The notes beneath the pieces are model-generated. The model did not search any database. It saw only the letters and a program-made list of their open reading frames with translations, and was not told the DNA's origin. A DNA stretch of 64,000 nucleotides, taken from Halopelagius inordinatus (GTDB lineage: Archaea > Halobacteriota > Halobacteria > Halobacteriales > Haloferacaceae). Below are positions 7,481-16,252 of this stretch, piece after piece. The stretch spans positions 1 to 64,000 of the forward strand of contig NZ_FOOQ01000007.1 of assembly GCF_900113245.1 (NCBI RefSeq). The letters are read 5' to 3'. Within the stretch, counting starts at the first letter, position 1. Each line of letters opens with the position of its first letter. The translations under genes and the position numbers were made by a program.

Positions 7481-8040
7481 CACCCCACGTTTCCGTCGTA
7501 ACTGGATGTTGGTGGAGGGGGTGACGCTGATTTCGAAGGGACCACACCCCCACGTTTCCGTCGTTTCTCCACGACGGCGTAGGGAGAGGCTACGATAGTG
7601 CTATGCAGCCACTAATTCTGTTGACCTAGAACCAATCTAGAGATGAACTAACTTCTGCAACACATAGATTAAAGTAGTATAGCTGAGAAACGCTCATTAA
7701 GTGAACTTCGACCAACGAGGGGGCGAAGACTTCGCCCCCTCAGATGAAACGATCCTTTCCAGCTGCTTCTGTAGACGGCCAGTATTGGATGGCTAGGCCG
7801 CTCTCGTCTTTGGTATCTCGTCGTGGATGTCTTCTTCGAGTCCCCTCCCCACCTGTTCGGTGATTACGACGGAAACGTGGGGTGTGTGGGTTCGGGATTC
7901 GACATCGAGGCGATGCTTCCGTCTACGGGTTTCCTCTCTCACGTCGGAAACGCGGCTATATTGTCAGCAATCCAATTCCACCGAATGACGGCATTTTCCG
8001 GCTGATATCGGACAAGGAACGTCGGAAACGTGGGGTGGCG
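7481..8040. other. Replication origin region with origin recognition boxes
   Basis: Copies of an origin recognition box of consensus ACGWCGGAAACGTGGGGT occur here. Two copies on the minus strand sit at about 7481-7499 and 7545-7564. Three copies on the plus strand sit at about 7866-7886, 7941-7954 (weaker) and 8019-8040. The two groups face away from each other and flank an AT-rich stretch (about 7600-7715), the likely unwinding element. The last box abuts the orc1 TATA box. This inverted arrangement beside orc1/cdc6 is the standard haloarchaeal origin plan. No protein gene is seen in 7460-8087. Confidence 0.85.
7717..7741. other. GC-rich hairpin inside the origin
   Basis: GAGGGGGCGAA-GAC-TTCGCCCCCTC is a perfect 11-base stem with a 3-base loop, placed at the edge of the AT-rich unwinding stretch. 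It could end leftward or rightward transcription entering the origin, or be a structural element of it. There is no T-run after it. Confidence 0.6.
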
Positions 8041-8052
8041 TTCTCCACTAGA

Positions 8053-8058
8053 TTTATA
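8053..8058 (+). promoter_or_regulatory. TATA box of orc1/cdc6
   Basis: TTTATA sits 30 bases before the ATG at 8088, the spacing of a leaderless haloarchaeal transcript. An origin recognition box ends 13 bases upstream, so Orc1 bound there could repress its own gene. Confidence 0.55.
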
Positions 8059-8087
8059 CTCCCCCCGCTCACACCGTGTGATATTCA

Positions 8088-9320
8088 ATGACGCCCGACT
8101 CTTCACCCAGTTCTGTCGACGATCCACTCTTTGAATCTGGGCATCGCATCTTCGCGAACAAGGATCTCCTGAAAATCGGCCACGTGCCGGAGGCTGACCG
8201 GATTGTCGGTCGCGACGAGGAAATCTCAAAGCTCGCGAAACGTCTCAACGGTGCTGTCCACGGGTACTCCCCGGAAAACGTGATGATCTACGGGAAAACT
8301 GGGACCGGTAAATCTCTCGTTTCAAAACACGTCTGCCAGCGAGCTCAAAATGCCGCTCAGGATGGCGTCGAGATTGGAACAGCGTATATCGACTGTGCTG
8401 AAGACAACACGGAGACTCAGGCGATCTCCTCACTGGCCGCGAAGCTGAACGATGAACCTTCGACTGGAATCTCCGTCCCCCATACCGGCCTCAGTACGTC
8501 GAAATACTACAAACTCCTCTGGAAGACGCTCGACGCTCAATTCGATTCTGTGATCATCATCCTCGACGAGATCGATCTGATGAACGACGACAGCGTGTTG
8601 ATGAAGCTCTCGCGCGCTGAGGAGGCGGGGAAAATCGACTGTAGCGTCGGTGTCATCGCGATCAGCAACAAGATCCAGTACGTCGACAACGTGAACGAGC
8701 GCGTGAAAAGCAGCTTCCAGCACAAGGAGCTGTTCTTCAAGCCATACGACGCCAACCAGCTTCGGGAGATCATGTTCAACCGCGAGGACGCCTTCCAGGA
8801 CGGCGTCCTTTCCGAGGACGTGATTCCGCTCTCGGCGGCCTTCGCCGCGCAGGAACACGGCGATGCTCGGAAGGCGATCGACATTCTTCGTCACGCCGGG
8901 GAGGTCGCCTACGAGGCCGGGGCAGAGCAAGTGACGGAGGAACACGTCCGCCAGGCACAGCAGCACGCCGAAAAGGACCGGTTCAGAGAACTCGTGAACG
9001 GCGCACCCACGCAGGCGAAGGCGGCGTTGCTGGCGCTCACGGAACTGAGTGTCAACAGTAACGACGATGCGTTCCTCACGAGTCGGGTGTACGACCAGTA
9101 CGAACGCATCTGCAACCATCTCGATATGGATATCCTCTCAGTCCGTCGGTTCCGCGACATCCTGAAAGAGCAGGCCTTCCTCGGGGTTGTCGAAATCGAG
9201 AAGATCAACAAGGGGAGTGCGGGGGGCATCCACCTCCAGAATCGACTCATCGAAGATCCCCAGGTCGTCCGCGAAACGATCCTCGAGGACAGCCGGATGC
9301 AGGACTGGACTCGCGAGTAG
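8088..9320 (+). CDS. orc1: Orc1/Cdc6 replication initiator
   Basis: A 410-residue AAA+ initiator that binds the origin recognition boxes and loads the MCM helicase. Walker A is GKTGTGKS at residues 69-76; Walker B is IIILDEIDLM near residue 158-167; sensor 1 is VGVIAISNK. The C-terminal third is the winged-helix domain (SVNSNDDAFLTSRVYDQYE, SVRRFRDILKEQAFLG) that reads the boxes. Length is normal for the family. Boxes occur on both sides of the gene, so this is a self-contained replicon unit. Confidence 0.95.
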   Translation: MTPDSSPSSVDDPLFESGHRIFANKDLLKIGHVPEADRIVGRDEEISKLAKRLNGAVHGYSPENVMIYGKTGTGKSLVSKHVCQRAQNAAQDGVEIGTAYIDCAEDNTETQAISSLAAKLNDEPSTGISVPHTGLSTSKYYKLLWKTLDAQFDSVIIILDEIDLMNDDSVLMKLSRAEEAGKIDCSVGVIAISNKIQYVDNVNERVKSSFQHKELFFKPYDANQLREIMFNREDAFQDGVLSEDVIPLSAAFAAQEHGDARKAIDILRHAGEVAYEAGAEQVTEEHVRQAQQHAEKDRFRELVNGAPTQAKAALLALTELSVNSNDDAFLTSRVYDQYERICNHLDMDILSVRRFRDILKEQAFLGVVEIEKINKGSAGGIHLQNRLIEDPQVVRETILEDSRMQDWTRE

Positions 9321-9348
9321 TAACCCCCTACTACTGAGTGGGTGCGGA

Positions 9349-9454
9349 CGACGGAAATTTGGGGTGGGGCGTGAGGAAACGACGGAAACGAGGGGGGTCG
9401 AAAATTACGTCGGAAACGTGGGGTTGGATCGAAACGACGGAAACCAGGGGTGGG
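9349..9454 (+). repeat. Four origin recognition boxes downstream of orc1
   Basis: Four direct copies of the ACGWCGGAAACGnGGGG motif at about 9349-9370, 9379-9402, 9408-9426 and 9435-9454, all in plus orientation and spaced about 27-30 bases apart. They fill the space between orc1 and the polymerase remnant and continue the set upstream of orc1. Confidence 0.8.
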
Positions 9455-9458
9455 TCCA

Positions 9459-10970
9459 CTACGACAGTTCGTTGGAGGCTCCGAACGAGCTCAAAACGGC
9501 GTCCCTCTCACCGGAGAGCTCTCGACGAATATCGGTTCGGTCCCACCCGAGCGGTGAAAGCACGCTCTCGACCGCTCTGACCAGCTGCGTCTCGTAGTAC
9601 GAGGCGTCGTAGGTCTCGATCTCCTCGTGGGCGAGGGCGACCCGGTCTCGCGAGGATTTCTCGTCGTCGACGACCACGTACTCGATATCCTGGCCCGGAT
9701 GGACTGCCAGGTCCTGCTCGCGGGCTCGCTTCAAGGCCGCCACGTTCTGGGTATTCTGTGAGTAGCCTTCCAGCGGCTTGGAGACACGATTCCGCTCGAT
9801 GAGCCGCTCCACTGCTACGTTGCCCGCCTGCAGTTCATCGATTGCTCGTTCGAGACGCCCGAGCACCGCATCCGGTGACCGCGTGGTATCGAGCCGGTCG
9901 AGACAGTCCCGCTGGACGTCCTCGATGAACGGCGGGGTCGAGCGCTGCCGGGCTTCGATGCCTCTGATCTTGAAGTCGTCGTCGCCGGCGACCTTCCCGA
10001 AGTACTTGGTTAGCGCGCCGGCGTCGCTCTCGCGCTGCGGTACGAACGCGACCCAGTCGTACTGAGCTTCGTGTTCGAGCCGAATCTCGACGCGTTCCGT
10101 AATTTCCGTCGCGAGCGTCTGGAGGTCCTCGCGGTCCTCGTCGTTGACGTCGGGGTCCGGAGTCACCCAGATGGAGTCAACGATGCCGTGGACGACCCGC
10201 CAGCCGCCGGCTTCCAGCCGCTGTTTCGCCGTCAGGAGAATCTCGCGAGCGAATGCGTTGATCGCTTCGTGACACTCGATGCGGCCGAACTTCGCGTTGC
10301 TGAACCCCTGATAGCCGAAGCAGGCGACGAGGATCCACTTTAGCGCTCCCGACCGCCCTTCGAGTTCCGCCAGCCGGTCCTCGTCGGGGTCGTCCCGTTC
10401 CTTCTCGTGACGGATGGCCGCCTTGATCTCGTCGCGAGCGTCGATGATCGGCTGTAGCACGTCGACGAGGTAGCCTCGGTCGTCGCAGATCGAGTATCCG
10501 AGGCCGGGGACGTCGTCGCGGTCGCTGTGGCAGTCACACCGGATGACGTCCGGCGAGACGTTCCGGGTACAGATGATGTTTGGATACAACGAGGAGAAGT
10601 CAAGCTCGTGGACGTTCTCGTGGAGGCCGACCTCGGGCGCGAAGATGAACCCGCCGCGGTCGGCATCGTGGAGCGTCCCCATCGGCTTGTAGAACTCGTG
10701 GCGCCAGGAGTTCCACGGGACGAGGACACCGCGGTCGTGGGCCTCGCAGATCTGGATCGCCGTGAGCACGTTCCCGATCGACGCCCACGCGAGCTCCTGG
10801 ACGGGCTTTTTCGAGCGCGACACGAGGTCGAGGACGCCCTCGAGGTTCGTCTCCCCGTAGAAGAACGTGTTCGATTCGTCGATGATCACGCGGCCGGGCA
10901 CGTTGTACCGCGCCGGGAGTCGTGACACCGAATGTTTGTACCAGCCCTCACCGTCGTGGCCTACAAGTAG
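9459..10970 (-). pseudogene. 5'-truncated family B DNA polymerase
   Basis: The polymerase half of a PolB-family DNA polymerase, about 504 codons from a position near 10970. Motif A is ELDFSSLYPNIICTR, motif B lies in GALKWILVACFGYQG, and motif C reads HGIVDSIWV. The last keeps the second aspartate of the usual DTD but not the first. The N-terminal exonuclease domain is absent. Upstream of about 10970 the open frame (to 11072) no longer looks like polymerase and runs antisense into the start of the next gene. The loss is a clean junction, not scattered decay. It may be inactive, or a minimal polymerase if a start exists near the junction. Confidence 0.75.
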
Positions 10971-10992
10971 TGAACAGGATAACTCGAAGGAA

Positions 10993-12141
10993 ATGACATC
11001 AGGCGATTCCTCCCGCCGCCCGGTCACCGGCAAAAACACCGAGTGGATGATACCCTCAGACCAGATGATCATCCGGCGCTACAAACCCCTCCGACACTTC
11101 GCCGGCACACTCGAAAACGGGTTCCGCGCCGGCCAAGCCGAGGGATACGAAGAACGCGAGGGCCAGGCCTCTGAACCAGCCCGTGAACACGAGAAGCAGC
11201 GTTCGGAGCGAACCGAATCGATGATTCTCAACAACGGCGAGGAGATGGATCTTGCCAGCGGAATAGAACAGGCGCGTGAAGCGGCCCGTGAGAATTACTA
11301 CGCGAGCTGTTGGCGGCTCGGGACGGATGAGGACCCAGAGATCTGGGAGGCGTACGCAGATGGTCGAGGAGTAGCGATCGAGACCACATACCGGCAGATA
11401 GAGGAGTTCATCGCGCCCGATCAAGAGGATCTGTATATGGGTATCGTCCGGTACTTGGATTACGAGGAGGAATTTACGCCGACCGGGATTCCGTACGTCC
11501 TGTACTTCTACAAACATCGAACGTTCGACAGCGAGCAGGAGTTCCGGGTGCTCACGAACCGGGGCGGCAACCCGATAATCCGGACGGACGGCCAAGAGAT
11601 GCCACCCGAGAGCAGGCCGGACAATCCGTCGCACGTCAACCTGTCTGCGGATATGGATGCGCTGATCAATCGCGTCATCCTTTCGCTGGGAGCTGATGAT
11701 GAGCTCCGGGCAGAGGTCGAGGAGACATTAGATGAGCACGGTGTGTCGGCGCCGGTGGTGCCGTCTCGACTGGATGATCCGGCACCGCATCATGAGACGT
11801 ATGATACTGAACTCGGTGGGGCGGCTAACTACGAGGCCAGCGAAGGGTACCTGGACGACTTGATTGACCGTTTTGTTGAGGAGACGGACTGGGATGTCTG
11901 GAACACTGTGGACGTCATCCAGCTGAATCAGCGTGAGAAGCTGCATCCACGCACGGTCTTTGTTGAGTGTTTCCGGTACGTGGATGATCTGCCGGATCGG
12001 TCGGAGTACGGCCAGGAGCATCTGAACTACGAGGTCCGTGCGCACCGGGTCGTTGACGGTGAGTACCAGGACACGTTTCTGAATGATCCTGCGGAAGAGA
12101 CAGATGAGGAATTGGCTGAGGCGGATAATCCGTCTGAGTGA
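10993..12141 (+). CDS. DUF2971-like protein
   Basis: A 382-residue protein with a DUF2971-type core: RRYKPLRHF at the start, then YASCWRLGTDEDPEIWEAYA, GVAIETTYRQIEEFI, MGIVRYLDY and FDSEQEFRVL. Family members occur widely in accessory islands and often beside defence genes; biochemical function is not known to me. ATG codons at 10993, 11047 and 11065 are possible starts; the conserved part begins at the last. Its 5' end abuts the polymerase truncation on the opposite strand, so arrival of this gene may have caused that loss. Confidence 0.6.
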   Translation: MTSGDSSRRPVTGKNTEWMIPSDQMIIRRYKPLRHFAGTLENGFRAGQAEGYEEREGQASEPAREHEKQRSERTESMILNNGEEMDLASGIEQAREAARENYYASCWRLGTDEDPEIWEAYADGRGVAIETTYRQIEEFIAPDQEDLYMGIVRYLDYEEEFTPTGIPYVLYFYKHRTFDSEQEFRVLTNRGGNPIIRTDGQEMPPESRPDNPSHVNLSADMDALINRVILSLGADDELRAEVEETLDEHGVSAPVVPSRLDDPAPHHETYDTELGGAANYEASEGYLDDLIDRFVEETDWDVWNTVDVIQLNQREKLHPRTVFVECFRYVDDLPDRSEYGQEHLNYEVRAHRVVDGEYQDTFLNDPAEETDEELAEADNPSE

Positions 12142-12291
12142 TCTGCGGGACGGGTTCCCCCTTGAACCGAGGGGGTTAGACCTCCGAACGTTCGGAAGCT
12201 ACGACTGTTCGGCGGTCGGTGCTGTCTCAGCCAGCTCCTCAAACTTCTCGAATACAGATTCAAAGTACTCGTCTGTAATCAAGCCAGGAGA

Positions 12292-13068
12292 CTACTCGAA
12301 CAGCTCGGCCTCAGAACCGTTCAGAGCACTTCGAGCCTTCAGCGGGATTTCAATTAACGCTTTCTCATAATATTGCTCAACAGAGAACTGGACCAGCTCC
12401 CGACGAGCTTGCTCCGACACCACTCTGTCAACCTCTTGCCACGGTAGCTGCATCAACTCGTCAACCGTCATCTTTTCCGCCTCCTCCATCCGGCGATCTG
12501 CTCTATCTTCAAAACGGGCTAAAATCTGCTCCGCCTCCTCCTGAGAAATATCCACGTCCTTGGGTTGAGCTATCTCACCGATGACCTCCAGCACTTTCCC
12601 CATTTCCACATCCGTATCCATCTCTAAAACGTCCAATATTCCGTACTGATGCCTCATCACTCCGGCTATTGAATCCGCGTCCTGGTCCGGCTCCGGAAGA
12701 TGCACGAAATGATATACAAGCCCAGCAGCCCGTCGCACGTCGTGGAACACGTCTTCGCGAACCATCCGCCTCACTCCTGGAGGTGGGGTGTTGATCTTGG
12801 CATCCAAATCGGAAGCAACGGGAATCAGCTCCTCCACCTCACCCAGGTCAACTCCTGTCCGTTTCCTGACTTTGAGGCGGCGACCGACCGAAATCGATTC
12901 CGAGAACGCTTCCTGCATATCCCGATGCCAATCATGCACCCGTTGCCGTCGGGCCTTGACGCGGTCACGCCACCAATCCCACAGTTTAGATGCTCCCAGG
13001 GTTCCCGCGCCGCCTAGAACTCCGACCACCGTAATTTGTCCGAGAGTGATTCCGAACGGGAGTACCAT
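12292..13068 (-). CDS. Membrane-anchored helical protein, unknown
   Basis: A 258-residue protein. Residues 1-30 form one hydrophobic segment (ITLGQITVVGVLGGAGTLGA), followed by a basic helix (RDRVKARRQRVHDWHRD). The remaining 200 residues are charged, mostly helical and without recognisable motifs. The topology suggests a cytoplasmic helical domain tethered to the membrane. It is convergent with the DUF2971-like gene and has a lower GC third-position pattern than the ori genes, consistent with an acquired accessory gene. No function assigned. Confidence 0.5.
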   Translation of the reverse strand: MVLPFGITLGQITVVGVLGGAGTLGASKLWDWWRDRVKARRQRVHDWHRDMQEAFSESISVGRRLKVRKRTGVDLGEVEELIPVASDLDAKINTPPPGVRRMVREDVFHDVRRAAGLVYHFVHLPEPDQDADSIAGVMRHQYGILDVLEMDTDVEMGKVLEVIGEIAQPKDVDISQEEAEQILARFEDRADRRMEEAEKMTVDELMQLPWQEVDRVVSEQARRELVQFSVEQYYEKALIEIPLKARSALNGSEAELFE

Positions 13069-13176
13069 CTATATTGTGTTTACGCGGACTTTTCAGAAAG
13101 GATTACCCCTCACCAAGATCCTGTCCCTCCCCATGTATTTACTCGAATCAACACCTACTGGTGAGAGTGACAGTAT

Positions 13177-13548
13177 ATGCCGGCACCTGATGCTGGGGAT
13201 GCTTGGAGGCGCGTCGTCCAGATTATCGTTGTTCCCTCAGTAGCAGTACTCCTTGCAGTTGCAATAACCCAGGCCTTCTATGGATCGGTCGCAGCTGGGC
13301 TAGTTCTAAACGTGGCCACGCTTCTCATCCTTGTCGGCATCGCCATCAAGACGACTTATTGGAACACTGAATACACTGCTATGATCGCCGTCGGAGGTAC
13401 CTTCCTCTTCTTTATCGCTCCGGGAGTGTTCTCGGCTCTCGTGCACCCGGCCCTAGCAGCGTTGAGCCAGGTTTTCGTTTTAGGATTTCTCGGTTACGTT
13501 TGGCTCGTTCTCCTTGGGAAGCTGGGCTTTAATGGTCCATTATTGTGA
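13177..13548 (+). CDS. Small integral membrane protein, unknown
   Basis: A 123-residue protein with four predicted membrane segments: about residues 13-33, 36-57, 66-86 and 96-116. Short loops, no catalytic motif. It is divergent from the membrane-anchored gene at 12292-13068, with a 108-base shared upstream region, so the two could work together. I do not recognise the family. Confidence 0.45.
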   Translation: MPAPDAGDAWRRVVQIIVVPSVAVLLAVAITQAFYGSVAAGLVLNVATLLILVGIAIKTTYWNTEYTAMIAVGGTFLFFIAPGVFSALVHPALAALSQVFVLGFLGYVWLVLLGKLGFNGPLL

Positions 13549-13660
13549 GGTGGGGACTGCGTCAGTCGTGCTTCCAGCTTTGGCTAAGTTTAGGTGGCAA
13601 TCCAGCTCGGTGGGGGATGTCTGTATTGTCGACATCGACCAACGAGACCTCTACCCGTTG

Positions 13661-14356
13661 TCAACCCAGTTGATCAACTTGTGCAGACAGATACCCTTGG
13701 AGGGCTGTGACCGTCTCGGTCGAGACCGCTGAGGCCCCGAAGTCACTTCGATACCCGTGCTTGAGTTCGTCGCTCTCCAAAATCTCCAGACCACGCTCAA
13801 GTTGCTCCCGGAGCGCATCGTCGTCCCCTCGACGCAGGTGGGGCGTGACAGCGTCGAGGTCGATCTCTTCCGCGACCGCCAGGACATCCCGAAGATCTGT
13901 TTCCCGGCCACTGTGGAGCTTTGCCGCCACGAGGACGGCCCCATCGATCACTCTGGCCGCCGTCGTCACTGTACCCCCGCTCACCTCCTGTTGGTGGCTG
14001 TGGTCGTACAGGTAGTCGAACGACCACTGTGCCTCCGTCTGGCGACATCCGAGTCCGTTTACCAGGAGATCGAAGCCGATCGGCTGTTGCGGCGTAAGCC
14101 GCTTTTCGTATTCGATCACCTCAGTGTCGTAGAACCACTCCTTGGCGTGGCTGTCCGTTTCCTCGAAGTCCCGATGTTCGAGGAATTCGACGAAGTCAGC
14201 CTTGGAGTCCGGTGCGACGACGATATCGAGGTCCGTAGAGAAGCGTGCGTTGAACGCTGAGACAGCGTAGCCGCCAACAAGAACGTACTCGTGGCCTTCT
14301 TGCGTGAGCTCTTCGAGCAGTTCGATGAGTGCGTCACTTCGATTGTTGAAGCTCAT
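13661..14356 (-). CDS. AbiEii-like nucleotidyltransferase toxin (pair 2)
   Basis: A 231-residue paralogue of the protein at 2845-3540, identical in length. The site is at the same residues: YVLVGGYA with GG at 28-29, then DLDIVV with Asp42 and Asp44. The LGCRQTEAQWSF segment and the KLHSGRETDLRDVLA segment also match pair 1. The start overlaps the preceding regulator's stop by 4 bases (14353-14356). A nucleotidyltransferase toxin role is inferred from family and pairing. Confidence 0.75.
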   Translation of the reverse strand: MSFNNRSDALIELLEELTQEGHEYVLVGGYAVSAFNARFSTDLDIVVAPDSKADFVEFLEHRDFEETDSHAKEWFYDTEVIEYEKRLTPQQPIGFDLLVNGLGCRQTEAQWSFDYLYDHSHQQEVSGGTVTTAARVIDGAVLVAAKLHSGRETDLRDVLAVAEEIDLDAVTPHLRRGDDDALREQLERGLEILESDELKHGYRSDFGASAVSTETVTALQGYLSAQVDQLG

Positions 14357-15027
14357 GGCTGTGCCTGTTCGGTCTCTCGATACGTGACGCCGAGGTCGAG
14401 GTCCTCGTACATCCGGTCGAGCATTGCCAACGCCGACTGGAACTGGGCGTAGTTCTCGCGCATGTACTCGATCGTCTCTGCTCTCGGGATTACCGGGTAC
14501 CCTTCGACGTGCTCGATATCGAGTGACGCGCGTGGCTCGAGGACGATCTGCAGCGGTCCGTCCAGCTCATCTCGGGGCTGTCGTTCGAATGCGGTCGGGA
14601 GGTCGAACGATTCGAAAAACGTTTCCCAGGCGTCGACGTCCTGCTCACGAACAGCGAGGAATAGTGGATAGTCGTCGGGCTCGCGACCGACCTGGTAGCC
14701 GCCCTGAGTCCACACGTAGACGGCGTCGATCCGTGTGAACGCGAACGGCCAGTCACCGAATTGTGGGATGACGTACGTTTCCTCGATGGATGGTGGACTG
14801 ACGCCAGCGCTGGCAGCGACGAGCTCTCGTGCTGCGTCTCTCACGCGTTCGTCGACGACTGAGAGGCCGTCGTCATAGGTGACGTAGCCTGCGTCTTCGA
14901 GTCGGTTAACGGCCTGTCTCACCGTCTCGTACGGCGTGTGGAGGTGCTGGGCGACACGACGGATGGAGTCACCACTCTCGATCGCGAGGATGACCTGCGC
15001 CGCGGTGTCATCGAGTACCTCGTACAT
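14353..15027 (-). CDS. Winged-helix AbiEi-like antitoxin/regulator (pair 2)
   Basis: A 224-residue paralogue of the protein at 3537-4211, again identical in length. Winged helix in residues 1-60 (DSIRRVAQHLHTPYETVRQA). The second domain keeps PPSIEETYVIPQFGDWPF, FTRIDAVYVWTQGGYQV and YPLFLAV, equivalent to pair 1. Loop and tail sequences have diverged, so this is not a recent duplication. A dyad at 15034-15053, just upstream of the start, could be the autorepressor site. Confidence 0.7.
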   Translation of the reverse strand: MYEVLDDTAAQVILAIESGDSIRRVAQHLHTPYETVRQAVNRLEDAGYVTYDDGLSVVDERVRDAARELVAASAGVSPPSIEETYVIPQFGDWPFAFTRIDAVYVWTQGGYQVGREPDDYPLFLAVREQDVDAWETFFESFDLPTAFERQPRDELDGPLQIVLEPRASLDIEHVEGYPVIPRAETIEYMRENYAQFQSALAMLDRMYEDLDLGVTYRETEQAQP

Positions 15028-15033
15028 CTGCTG

Positions 15034-15053
15034 GTTACCAATAATCCGGTAAC
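15034..15053. promoter_or_regulatory. Dyad upstream of AbiE-like pair 2
   Basis: GTTACC (15034-15039) and GGTAAC (15048-15053) are perfect reverse complements with an 8-base AT-rich centre. The dyad begins 7 bases upstream of the antitoxin start, between it and the likely TATA region, a typical place for an operator. Confidence 0.45.
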
Positions 15054-15139
15054 AGTTAAAAGTCTTACTCGAATGGCCATGAAGCCACTATCTCTCCATA
15101 CTCTCGAAGGTAGTCCTGATTCCCGCTGAAAACACGTGG

Positions 15140-15432
15140 AACGACTATAACGAAATCAACGAACAAAACGAACAGAACGAGAAAAACGAATGAATTGAAC
15201 GCATTCTGAGGAACGAACTGGCACCCTCTACTCGATGAACAAAACGAAGAAAACGAACGTAACGAACAGAACGAATGAGTTGATGGCAACGAGTGCGTTT
15301 ACTTCAACGAGTGTAACGAACAGTTGGTTTTAACACCGTAGTAATCCTCTCACCGAGTGAAACACCCTCACCGAACGCACCGAACTAAACGACCAAAACG
15401 AACGAAACGAACACAACGAGAGAAACGAAGAT
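15140..15432 (+). repeat. 9-bp iteron arrays upstream of parA (putative centromere)
   Basis: Units of consensus AACGAANNN repeat head to tail with an exact 9-base period. There are six units at 15140-15193. From about 15234 to 15323 the same register is kept across ten positions, most of them matching. Seven units at 15370-15432 end one base before the parA ATG. There is no protein gene in 15028-15433. Regular iterons next to a parA gene are the usual form of a plasmid partition site; they may also act as the operator of the par operon. Confidence 0.75.
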
Positions 15433-15433
15433 A

Positions 15434-16252
15434 ATGACCGACACCAATACCGCACGAATCACGGTGGCGAATCAGAAGGGAGGCGCGGGGAAGACGACCG
15501 ACGTCATTCATACAGGCGGCGCACTCTCTGCCAGAGGCCACGACGTCCTCCTGGTCGATATCGACTACCACGGAGGACTCACCTGCTCGCTTGGCTACAA
15601 CGACCTGTACTATGATACCGACCGCACAACGCTGTTCGACGTCCTCGACTTCGATCAGATGGAGTCGGTGAACGACATCATCGTCGAGCACGAGGAATTC
15701 GACATCCTCCCCGCCAGTGAGAAGCTCGCGAACAACAAGAACATCCAGACGTTGCTTGAGGCGCCGAAGAGTCGCGAGCGTTTGGAGATGACACTCGACG
15801 AACTCGACAATGACTACGACTACATCATCGTCGACACGCCGCCATCCCTGAACGTTCTCACCGACAACGCCCTCGTCGCGACCGGCAACGTCGTCATCCC
15901 CGTCATCCCCGAGAAGCTCAACGCCAACAGCCTCCAAATTTTCGCAAAGCAGCTGAGTTCCCTCGAACAGGCGTACGGAGACATCAATCGGCTCGCCATC
16001 GTCTGTAACCGTGTCGAGCAGAACGCCGAGCACCGCGACACCATCGAGGAGATCAAGTCGGCGTACTCCCTCCCAGTGTTCGAGATCCCGAAGCGGACCG
16101 ACCTCTCCCAGTCGATTGGCGAGGGGGTGTCTGTCTTCGGCTTCGGCAAGGAGAACCAGCGCGTCGAGGATGCACGCGACCTGTTCAACGAGATCGCCGA
16201 CCTGTTCGACGAGACGTTTGAGAAGACCGCACCTGAGGAGGTGGAAGCATGA
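15434..16252 (+). CDS. parA: ParA-family partition ATPase
   Basis: A 272-residue Walker-type ATPase. The deviant Walker A is KGGAGKTT at residues 15-22. Walker A' is LLVDIDYHGGLT, where most relatives read DPQG. Walker B is YDYIIVDTPPS. ParA moves plasmid copies apart by ATP-driven binding to nucleoid DNA, guided by a centromere-binding partner. The iterons upstream and the overlapping partner gene complete the cassette. No N-terminal DNA-binding extension is present, so autoregulation would rest with the partner. Confidence 0.9.
   Translation: MTDTNTARITVANQKGGAGKTTDVIHTGGALSARGHDVLLVDIDYHGGLTCSLGYNDLYYDTDRTTLFDVLDFDQMESVNDIIVEHEEFDILPASEKLANNKNIQTLLEAPKSRERLEMTLDELDNDYDYIIVDTPPSLNVLTDNALVATGNVVIPVIPEKLNANSLQIFAKQLSSLEQAYGDINRLAIVCNRVEQNAEHRDTIEEIKSAYSLPVFEIPKRTDLSQSIGEGVSVFGFGKENQRVEDARDLFNEIADLFDETFEKTAPEEVEA

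Noticed and set aside
15140-15432. CRISPR array
   Set aside because: The 9-base period with no spacers of 30-40 bases and no cas genes excludes CRISPR; iterons fit better.
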